Shown piece by piece: positions 13,846-21,571 of a DNA stretch of 21,571 nt. The position numbers and the translations under genes were made by a program. The notes below the pieces were generated by a model. It ran no database searches. It saw only the letters and a program-made list of their open reading frames with translations, and was not told the origin of the DNA. This DNA is from Enterobacteriaceae bacterium UBA7338. Its GTDB lineage: Bacteria > Pseudomonadota > Gammaproteobacteria > Enterobacterales > Enterobacteriaceae. The DNA lies in assembly GCA_002480085.1 (NCBI GenBank), contig DKPJ01000005.1, positions 76,805-98,375 on the forward strand, written 5' to 3'. Positions within the stretch are counted from its first letter, which is position 1. Every line of letters starts with the position of its first letter.

Positions 13846-13857
13846 TAATGTAACATC

Positions 13858-15375
<1,518 letters not shown>

Positions 15376-15387
15376 CGTAACCTCGCT

Positions 15388-15443
15388 GTCATTTTGACAG
15401 CTTATAGTGTCATATTGACAACGATAACAGTAGTCATAATGAC
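15388..15443. promoter_or_regulatory. Three NorR enhancer sites
   Basis: Three perfect GT-N7-AC sites lie between norR and norV: GTCATTTTGAC (15388-15398), GTCATATTGAC (15409-15419) and GTCATAATGAC (15433-15443). They begin 21 and 24 bases apart. Three sites are also required in E. coli, where a NorR hexamer assembles on them. They lie close to the norR start, so NorR probably also represses itself. Confidence 0.93.
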
Positions 15444-15498
15444 TACCCACCTGGAGTTAATTTAGAAAAATTACCTTAATTTTCATTATGTTAATTAG

Positions 15499-15515
15499 TT
15501 GGCACGCAACTTGAT
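15499..15515 (+). promoter_or_regulatory. norV sigma-54 promoter
   Basis: TTGGCACGCAACTTGAT has the -24 GG (15501-15502) and a -12 dinucleotide ten bases later, the correct sigma-54 spacing. The -12 pair is GA rather than the usual GC. It lies 56 bases downstream of the last NorR site and about 50 bases before the norV ATG. Confidence 0.7.
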
Positions 15516-15564
15516 ATAAGCAAAGCATCTGAGTCAAATTTGCTTTATTCACATTGAGGTTGCT

Positions 15565-17007
15565 ATGTCTATTCTGGTTAAAAATAACATTCATTGGGTT
15601 GGCCAACGTGACTGGGAAGTACGCGATTTTCACGGCACCGAATATAAAACGCTGCGCGGCAGCAGCTACAACAGCTATCTCATTCGCGAAGGTAAAAATG
15701 TGCTGATCGATACCGTCGATCACAAATTCAGCCGCGAGTTCGTGCAGAACCTGCGCAGTGAGATCGACCTTAACGCCATCGACTACATCATTATCAACCA
15801 TGCCGAAGAGGATCATGCCGGGGCGCTGACCGAGCTGATGTCCCATATCCCAAACACGCCGATCTACTGCACCACCAACGCCATCGACTCCATTAACGGT
15901 CATCACCACCATCCGGAGTGGAACTTCCACACCGTGAAGACCGGCGATACGTTAGATATCGGCAACGGCAAGCAGCTGATCTTTGTTGAGACCCCAATGC
16001 TGCACTGGCCGGACAGCATGATGACCTACATGACCGGCGACGCGGTGCTGTTCAGCAACGACGCCTTCGGCCAGCACTACTGCGACGAGCGTCTGTTCAA
16101 CGATGAGGTGGATCAGGGGGAGCTGTTCGAGCAGTGCCAGCGCTACTACGCCAATATCCTGACCCCGTTTAGCCGCCTGGTGACGCCAAAAATTACCGAA
16201 ATCCTCGGCTTCAACCTGCCGGTGGATATGATTGCCACCTCTCACGGCGTGGTGTGGCGTGAAAACCCGACCCAAATCGTTGAGCTGTATTTGAAGTGGG
16301 CCGCGGACTATCAGGAAGACCGTATCACCGTCTTCTACGACACCATGTCTAACAATACCCGCATGATGGCAGACGCCATTGCCCAGGGGATCAACGAAGT
16401 AGACCCCAACGTAGCGGTCAAAATCTTTAACGTGGCGCGCAGCGATAAAAACGACGTATTAACCAACGTCTTCCGCTCCAAAGGCGTACTGGTGGGCACC
16501 TCCACCATGAACAACGTGATGATGCCGAAAATTGCCGGCCTGGTAGAGGAGATGACCGGCCTGCGCTTTCGCAACAAACGCGCCAGCGCCTTTGGCTCCC
16601 ACGGCTGGAGCGGCGGCGCGGTAGACCGCCTCTCTACGCGTCTGCAGGATGCCGGTTTTGAGATGTCCCTGAGCCTGAAGGCGAAATGGCGTCCGGATAT
16701 TGATGCGCTGGAAGTTTGCCGCCAGCACGGCCGCGACATCGCACGTCAGTGGGCACTTACTCCGCTACCCGCGGCGGCTCCCGTCGTGCAGCCAGAAGCC
16801 TGCGCCTGTGCGGCAAGCACCGCCGTCGATCTGGGGCCGAGCATGCAGTGCAGCGTCTGCCAGTGGATCTACGATCCGGCGAAAGGCGAGCCGATGCAGG
16901 ATGTCGCCCCCGGTACGCCGTGGTGCGACGTGCCGGAAGGCTTCCTCTGCCCGGAGTGCTCGCTGGGTAAAGAGGTCTTTGACGCCCTGGCAACGGAGGC
17001 GGTATGA
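15565..17007 (+). CDS. norV: Anaerobic nitric oxide reductase flavorubredoxin NorV
   Basis: Reduces nitric oxide to nitrous oxide under anaerobic conditions. The 480 residues (479 in E. coli) have three parts. The first is a metallo-beta-lactamase-like diiron domain with all ligands (His79, Glu81, Asp83, His147, Asp166, His227; His84 is also kept). The second is a flavodoxin domain (about 254-400, FMN loop DTMSNNTRMMAD). The third is a C-terminal rubredoxin with Cys429, Cys432, Cys462 and Cys465. The linker before the rubredoxin has two unusual cysteines (EACACAAS), and Cys454 lies within the rubredoxin. GAGG precedes the ATG. The stop overlaps the norW start (ATGA), so the two proteins are made together. 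Confidence 0.98.
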   Translation: MSILVKNNIHWVGQRDWEVRDFHGTEYKTLRGSSYNSYLIREGKNVLIDTVDHKFSREFVQNLRSEIDLNAIDYIIINHAEEDHAGALTELMSHIPNTPIYCTTNAIDSINGHHHHPEWNFHTVKTGDTLDIGNGKQLIFVETPMLHWPDSMMTYMTGDAVLFSNDAFGQHYCDERLFNDEVDQGELFEQCQRYYANILTPFSRLVTPKITEILGFNLPVDMIATSHGVVWRENPTQIVELYLKWAADYQEDRITVFYDTMSNNTRMMADAIAQGINEVDPNVAVKIFNVARSDKNDVLTNVFRSKGVLVGTSTMNNVMMPKIAGLVEEMTGLRFRNKRASAFGSHGWSGGAVDRLSTRLQDAGFEMSLSLKAKWRPDIDALEVCRQHGRDIARQWALTPLPAAAPVVQPEACACAASTAVDLGPSMQCSVCQWIYDPAKGEPMQDVAPGTPWCDVPEGFLCPECSLGKEVFDALATEAV

Positions 17008-18164
17008 ACCACGGCATCGTGATTATTGGCTCGGGCTTTGCCGCCCGCCAGCTGGTAAAGAATATTCGCAAGCTTGATGTGAACGTGCCGCTGGCGCTGA
17101 TTGCGGCCGACAGTATCGATGAGTACAACAAACCGGACTTAAGCCACGTTATCAGCCAGAGCCAGCGTGCAGACGACCTCACCCGCCAGACGGCGGGGGA
17201 GTTTGCCGAACAGTTTAATTTACGGCTGTTTCCTTACACCTGGGTAACCGACATTGACGCCGCCGCGCACGTGGTGAAAGCGGGCGAACGATCCTGGCCG
17301 TACGATAAGCTGGTGCTGGCGACGGGTGCATCTGCCTTTGTGCCGCCGGTTGGGGGACGCGAGCTGATGCTTACCCTCAACAGCCAGCGGGAGTATCGCG
17401 CCTGTGAAACCGCGCTTCGCGACGCGCAGCGGGTGATGATTGTCGGCAGCGGTCTGATTGGCACCGAGCTGGCGATGGATTTTTGCCGCGCCGGCAAAGC
17501 GGTTACCCTCATTGACCAGGCGGCCAGCATTCTGCCGACGCTGCTGCCGCCAGAAGTAAGCGGTCGCTTACAGCATCGCCTGACCGATATGGGCGTGCAG
17601 CTGCTGCTGAAATCGCAGCTGCAACGGCTGGAGAAAACCCCTGACGGTATCCGCGTTCAGCTGGACCACAGCCGCAGCGTGGAGGTGGATGCCGTGGTGG
17701 CCGCCACCGGCCTGCGGGCAGAGACCGCGCTGGCGCAGCGTGCCGGAGCTGCAACGCATCGCGGAGTGAAGGTCGATAGCTACCTGCAAACCACGCAGCC
17801 GGATATCTATGCGCTTGGCGACTGCGCGGAGATCAACGGCAACATGCTGCCGTTTCTCCAGCCGATTCAGCTCAGCGCCATGTACCTGGCGAAAAACCTG
17901 CTCGGCGCCCGCGTTCCGCTGAAGCTGCCCGCAATGCTGGTAAAGGTCAAAACCCCTGAGCTGCCCTTGCAGCTGGCGGGCGACTCCGGGCGGCGCGGTC
18001 TGCGCTGGCAGATGGAAACCAGCGCGGCGGGGATGGTCGCTCAGGGGTTTGATGAAGGCGGTCAGCTCTGCGCCTTTGCGATTAGCGAGGATCGCATGAA
18101 AGAGGCGTTTACTCTGCTGAAGCAGCTCCCGCCAGCGAATCATAGCCCCGCACCCGGTAGTTAA
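17004..18164 (+). CDS. norW: NADH:flavorubredoxin reductase NorW
   Basis: FAD-dependent reductase that passes electrons from NADH to the rubredoxin domain of NorV. The 386 residues (377 in E. coli) show the N-terminal FAD motif IVIIGSGFAARQLVKNI (about 5-21). The NADH motif VMIVGSGLIGTELAMDFCRA lies from about 144, and the second FAD motif IYALGDCAEI at about 270. The extra C-terminal residues (NHSPAPGS) come from reading on into the end of the convergent nickel permease gene; the two genes overlap by 56 bases tail to tail. No terminator is visible between them. Confidence 0.96.
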   Translation: MNHGIVIIGSGFAARQLVKNIRKLDVNVPLALIAADSIDEYNKPDLSHVISQSQRADDLTRQTAGEFAEQFNLRLFPYTWVTDIDAAAHVVKAGERSWPYDKLVLATGASAFVPPVGGRELMLTLNSQREYRACETALRDAQRVMIVGSGLIGTELAMDFCRAGKAVTLIDQAASILPTLLPPEVSGRLQHRLTDMGVQLLLKSQLQRLEKTPDGIRVQLDHSRSVEVDAVVAATGLRAETALAQRAGAATHRGVKVDSYLQTTQPDIYALGDCAEINGNMLPFLQPIQLSAMYLAKNLLGARVPLKLPAMLVKVKTPELPLQLAGDSGRRGLRWQMETSAAGMVAQGFDEGGQLCAFAISEDRMKEAFTLLKQLPPANHSPAPGS

Positions 18165-19137
18165 CGATCGACGCTAGCCAGCAGAGGATAAAGATCGCCA
18201 CCACGATAAAACCGGCGTCGCCGAGGTTATCGTTCAGGGTGGCGATAGCGTCCCACAGGCCGCCGCTGAGGGCAAACTTATCTACCAGCAGCCCCAGCGC
18301 CTCCAGCCCGCCGATAAACAGCGCCACCACTACTGAGGTACCGGTGATGGTCATGTTGTAGTAGAGCTTGCGCTGGGGTTTAGCAAATGCCCAGCCGTAG
18401 GCGTTGACCATCAGCATGTTATCCAGCGAATCTACCAGCGCCATGCCGCTGGCAAACAGCGCCGGGAAGACCATAATCGACCAGATCGAGATGCCGTTAG
18501 AGGCGCTGGCGGCGGAGATCCCCAGCACGCCAATCTCCGTTGCGGTATCGAACCCCAGGCCAAAGAGGAAGCCCACCAGATACATGTGCCAGCTCCTGCC
18601 CACCAGGCGGAAGGCGCCGCTAAACAGCCAGTGCATCACCCCACCCGGCGTAGTGCTTTCGGCATCCACCGGTTTACCCTGCTTCAGGGCCTGGAAGCTG
18701 CGCCATACCCCGCGCAAAATCACCAGGTTCACCAGCGCCATCGCCAGCAGAAAGATGGCCGATACCGCCGTGCCAATCATGCCGCCGGTTTCGTGAAACC
18801 ACGCCATCCGGTGTTGAAACGCCGCCGCCGTGGCGGCAATGGCCACAGAGGCCAGCACGACGATGCTGGAGTGACCCAGCGAGAACCAGGCCCCGACGCC
18901 AAACGGACGTTTGCCCTGCTGCATCATTTTGCGCGTCACGTTATCGATGGCGGCAATGTGATCCGCATCGACCGCGTGGCGCAGGCCATATCCCCAGGCC
19001 AGCAGGCTGGCGGCCATCAGCGCCGGGCTGCTGGCAAAGGCGTGCCATGCCCAGCCCCAGGCCAGCAGGTTAGCCATCATCAGCCCCAGCATTAGCAGCG
19101 CCGCACGCGGCTCGCTGCGTAAAACTCGCATCAACAT
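18109..19137 (-). CDS. NiCoT family nickel/cobalt permease (HoxN/HupN/NixA type)
   Basis: High-affinity nickel importer of the inner membrane. The 342 residues carry the NiCoT signature RHAVDADHIAAIDN (53-66) in the second helix, LGHSSIV (87-93) and GFLFGLGFDTATEIG (189-203), with about eight hydrophobic helices. It starts 15 bases after the hypF stop, with AAGGA eight bases before the ATG, so it is the last gene of a hypF operon. Its job is then to supply nickel for NiFe hydrogenase. E. coli uses the NikABCDE transporter instead and, from memory, has no such gene here. Cobalt transport cannot be excluded from sequence. Confidence 0.93.
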   Translation of the reverse strand: MLMRVLRSEPRAALLMLGLMMANLLAWGWAWHAFASSPALMAASLLAWGYGLRHAVDADHIAAIDNVTRKMMQQGKRPFGVGAWFSLGHSSIVVLASVAIAATAAAFQHRMAWFHETGGMIGTAVSAIFLLAMALVNLVILRGVWRSFQALKQGKPVDAESTTPGGVMHWLFSGAFRLVGRSWHMYLVGFLFGLGFDTATEIGVLGISAASASNGISIWSIMVFPALFASGMALVDSLDNMLMVNAYGWAFAKPQRKLYYNMTITGTSVVVALFIGGLEALGLLVDKFALSGGLWDAIATLNDNLGDAGFIVVAIFILCWLASIVNYRVRGYDSLAGAASAE

Positions 19138-19152
19138 TATCAGATTCCTTAT

Positions 19153-21375
19153 TTATAAAAGTCTGGCGGCGGCGATGGCCGCCTGCCCAAAGGCAATGGC
19201 GCCGTCTCCTGCAGGCAGCCTGCGGGGAAACAGCAGCGTAAAATCGTGAAGGTAAAACGCGAGGCGCGCGCGCAGGAGCCGGTTATGGATCACCCCGCCG
19301 CTAAAGCAGAGCGTGCGGATCCCATGCGCGTCGGCGTGCTGGCGCATCAGATCGGCCAGCCCCCGGGCCAGCGCGTCATGAAAAGCCCACGCCCGCGCCT
19401 GCGGCTCCGCCTGCCAGGTCAGCAGCAGCCCCCAGAAGCGCGCCAGATCGAGCCTGCCCTCATGCAGCGGCAGGGTAAGCGGATGCGCCACGCCCGCGCA
19501 GCGCTCGGCCAGCGCCTCCAGCCGACAGGCCGCCTCCCCCTCGTAGCTCAGGATCGCCGGGGCGCACCCCAGCGCGCAGGCCACGGCGTCAAACAGACGC
19601 CCGCAGGAAGAGACCAGCGGCGCATTAATCCCCCGCTCGATTGCCCGCGCCAGCGGCGGCCAGTTCTGCACCTGCACCGGCTGGGTCTCGTCATAGCCCT
19701 GCCAGTCGGGAACAAACGCCAGGCAGTGGGCCAGCAGGTTTCGCCAGGGCTGCTGCGCGGCCAGATCGCCACCGGGGAGCGCCACAGCGGGCAGACCGCC
19801 CAGCCATTCACACTCGCGGTAGTTCACCCGCAGGCACTCCCCACCCCACAGCGCACCATTGGCACCCATGCCGATGCCGTCCAGCGTCAGGGCGATAACG
19901 TCCCCGCCCGTCAACGGCCAGCCGTGCTCGGCCAGGCAGGCCGCCGCGTGGGCATGGTGATGCAGAACCTGCATGACCGGTAGCCCGCTCTCGGCCGCCC
20001 ACCGGCTGGATCGGTAGCCCGGATGGGCATCGCAGACAAGCTGGCGAGGAGAGAAGTTATAGATGGACTGCATCAGATCCAGCGCCTGCCGCCACTGCGC
20101 CTCGACGCCCTCATCGCCGAGATCGCCGAAGTGCTGGCTCATCACCGCCTGCCCACCGCGCACCAGGCAGAAGGTATTTTTCATCTCCGCCCCCATGCAG
20201 AGCAGCGGCGGCGCATCGGCCAAGCCCGGCGGCAGCGGCAGCGCGTCCGGCACAAAGCCACGCGCGCGCCGGAGCACTTCCCCGTCGGGCCGCACGACCG
20301 AGTCGTCCATCCGCTGGACAATATCGCGGTTATGCAGCAGGAAACCGTCGGCGATGGCAGCGAGATCCCGCTGCGCCTCGTGGTTAGTTAACGCGGGCGG
20401 CTTACCGCTGAGGTTGCCGGAGGTCATCACCAGAGGACGCTTAAGGCTCTGCATCAGCAGATGCTGGAGGGGATTGGCGGGCAGCATCACCCCCACCTCG
20501 TTGAGTCCCGGCGCGATGGCCTCGTCCAGCGCTGGCAGTAGGGTTTTATCCATCAGCACCACCGGCGCGGCAGGCGTCTCCAGCGCCGCGCGGGCCGATG
20601 CAGGGAGATTCTCCGCCCCGGCGATCATCACCGCCAGCGGCTTCGCCGGACGCCGTTTACGCAGGCGCAGGCGCACCACCGCCTGCGGGTTACGCGCGTC
20701 GCAGGCGAGATGAAAGCCGCCAAGGCCCTTCACCGCCACGATGCCGCCAGCATCCAGCATAGCCACCGCCGCCTCCAACGCCGCCTCTCCCGCCAGCGTT
20801 TCACCTGCCGTATGCCATGCCAGCTGCGGGCCGCACGCCGGACAGGCCACCGGCTGGGCGTGAAAGCGGCGATCCGCCGGGTTGCGATACTCCGCCTCGC
20901 AGGCCGGACAGAGCGGAAACGCCGCCATGGCGGTCTGCGGGCGGTCATAGGGCATAGCGCGGATAATGGTCACCCGCGGCCCGCAGTGGGTGCAGTTGAC
21001 GAAGGGGTAGCGGTAGCGGCGCTCGGTGGGGTCGTTCATCTCCGCCAGACAGGCCGGACAGGTTGCCGCATCCGGCACGATCTGGGTATCCATTCCGCCT
21101 CCCGCGCTGGGCAGAATAGTGAACGCCACAGGACGCTGCGACCAGTGAAACGGCACGGCGTCGGTCTGGTCGATGCGCGCCAGCGGCGGGCAGGCCTGCC
21201 GCATCTGCGCCATAAACCCGGCCTCCTCTCCCCAGAGCCGCACCACCACGCCCTGCCCGTCGTTGCAGACATCGCCGGTACGCCGGAGCCGCTGCGCCAG
21301 CTGCCAGACAAAGGGGCGGAAGCCCACCCCCTGCACTTTGCCCCGCACGCGGATAAGGACGCCGCTCCCGCTCAT
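19153..21375 (-). CDS. hypF: Carbamoyltransferase HypF (hydrogenase maturation)
   Basis: Makes the cyanide ligands of NiFe-hydrogenase: it activates carbamoyl phosphate with ATP and carbamoylates the C-terminal Cys of HypE. The 740 residues (750 in E. coli) have the full domain order. The acylphosphatase domain (about 5-92) has VQGVGFRPFV, with Arg20 and Asn38. Two zinc fingers follow (Cys106/109/128/131 and Cys156/159/178/181), then a YrdC-like domain (about 195-380, KGLGGFHLACDA, LVMTSGNLSG). The Kae1-like domain has HHHAHAAACLAEH (472-484) and SGGVIHNRLL. The start is four bases after the stop of the fdhF-like gene, with AGGGG just before the ATG. Confidence 0.97.
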   Translation of the reverse strand: MSGSGVLIRVRGKVQGVGFRPFVWQLAQRLRRTGDVCNDGQGVVVRLWGEEAGFMAQMRQACPPLARIDQTDAVPFHWSQRPVAFTILPSAGGGMDTQIVPDAATCPACLAEMNDPTERRYRYPFVNCTHCGPRVTIIRAMPYDRPQTAMAAFPLCPACEAEYRNPADRRFHAQPVACPACGPQLAWHTAGETLAGEAALEAAVAMLDAGGIVAVKGLGGFHLACDARNPQAVVRLRLRKRRPAKPLAVMIAGAENLPASARAALETPAAPVVLMDKTLLPALDEAIAPGLNEVGVMLPANPLQHLLMQSLKRPLVMTSGNLSGKPPALTNHEAQRDLAAIADGFLLHNRDIVQRMDDSVVRPDGEVLRRARGFVPDALPLPPGLADAPPLLCMGAEMKNTFCLVRGGQAVMSQHFGDLGDEGVEAQWRQALDLMQSIYNFSPRQLVCDAHPGYRSSRWAAESGLPVMQVLHHHAHAAACLAEHGWPLTGGDVIALTLDGIGMGANGALWGGECLRVNYRECEWLGGLPAVALPGGDLAAQQPWRNLLAHCLAFVPDWQGYDETQPVQVQNWPPLARAIERGINAPLVSSCGRLFDAVACALGCAPAILSYEGEAACRLEALAERCAGVAHPLTLPLHEGRLDLARFWGLLLTWQAEPQARAWAFHDALARGLADLMRQHADAHGIRTLCFSGGVIHNRLLRARLAFYLHDFTLLFPRRLPAGDGAIAFGQAAIAAARLL

Positions 21376-21379
21376 ACCC

Positions 21380-21571
21380 CTACACCGCCGCGTCGCGCAG
21401 GCGAGTTTTCATCGCCTGATAGGTGGTCTGGGTATAGTTTTCCGCCCAGGGCTGATCGGCAATGGCGCTGACCTTCACCGCGCAGTACTTGGTCTCCGGC
21501 GTTTTGGAGATGGGGTCAAGGTTGTCCTGGGTCAGCTCGTTGCAGGTCCCAATCCACCACTGGTAGGTCAT
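21380..21571 (-). CDS. fdhF: Formate dehydrogenase-H-like protein, C-terminal end
   Basis: Only the last 63 codons are in the window; the gene continues past the right edge. The residues WWIGTCNEL, ISKTPETKYCAV and the end MKTRLRDAAV closely follow the C-terminus of E. coli FdhF, the selenocysteine- and molybdenum-containing formate dehydrogenase of formate hydrogenlyase. The active-site Sec/Cys codon (about residue 140 in E. coli) and the Fe-S region lie outside. The ATG at 21569-21571 is an internal Met, not the start. In E. coli fdhF is unlinked to hypF; here it is directly upstream and probably in one operon with it. Confidence 0.85.
   Translation of the reverse strand: MTYQWWIGTCNELTQDNLDPISKTPETKYCAVKVSAIADQPWAENYTQTTYQAMKTRLRDAAV

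Noticed and set aside
15376..15450. An upstream ATG that would add 25 residues to NorR
   Set aside because: The added residues would be encoded by the NorR enhancer sites, and the known family start MSFSV has its own GAGG.

Overview
The window is a chromosomal segment of an Enterobacteriaceae (Enterobacterales) bacterium. Gene order and protein sequences follow the Escherichia coli serV-csrA-alaS-recX-recA-pncC-mltB-srl-norRVW-hypF region closely. CsrA matches the E. coli protein as I remember it at every residue, and most other proteins have the E. coli length to within a few residues. The GC-rich coding style, a nickel permease next to hypF, and an fdhF-type gene upstream of hypF point to an Enterobacter/Klebsiella-like genus rather than E. 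coli. Genus cannot be fixed from the sequence alone.

Layout. Positions 1-117 hold the 5' end of a tRNA-Arg and a complete tRNA-Ser(GCU), both on the minus strand, with a strong stable-RNA promoter. Positions 432-7669 are all on the minus strand: csrA, alaS, recX, recA (with a textbook LexA box), pncC, an unrecognised AT-rich two-helix membrane protein, and mltB. Positions 7942-12885 are the plus-strand sorbitol (glucitol) operon srlA-srlE-srlB-srlD-gutM-srlR-gutQ, with a REP pair before gutM and a hairpin before srlR. Positions 12891-13890 hold a prlF-yhaV type II toxin-antitoxin pair between gutQ and norR. Positions 13858-18164 are the nitric oxide detoxification genes: norR, divergent from norVW, with three perfect NorR sites and a sigma-54-like promoter between them. 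Positions 18109-21571 are minus-strand genes for hydrogen metabolism: the 3' end of an fdhF-like formate dehydrogenase gene, hypF and a NiCoT nickel permease.

The most unusual structure is the toxin-antitoxin insertion. It is flanked by a perfect 21-bp direct repeat made of the last codons of norR. The right copy is part of the present norR. The left copy, beside gutQ, still reads in the norR frame to a stop codon that overlaps the gutQ stop. This looks like a displaced original norR 3' end, as expected if a roughly 1-kb unit carrying only prlF-yhaV and a nested palindrome was inserted into the norR 3' end. No integrase or transposase is present.

A second accessory spot lies between mltB and pncC. 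There a small AT-rich membrane-protein gene starts inside the stop codon of what looks like the 3' remnant of another gene.

How the genes work together: the srl genes import, phosphorylate and oxidise sorbitol and regulate themselves. NorR senses nitric oxide and drives NorVW, which reduces it. HypF, the nickel permease and the formate dehydrogenase serve NiFe-hydrogenase maturation and formate hydrogenlyase. RecA, RecX and the LexA box form the core of the SOS response.
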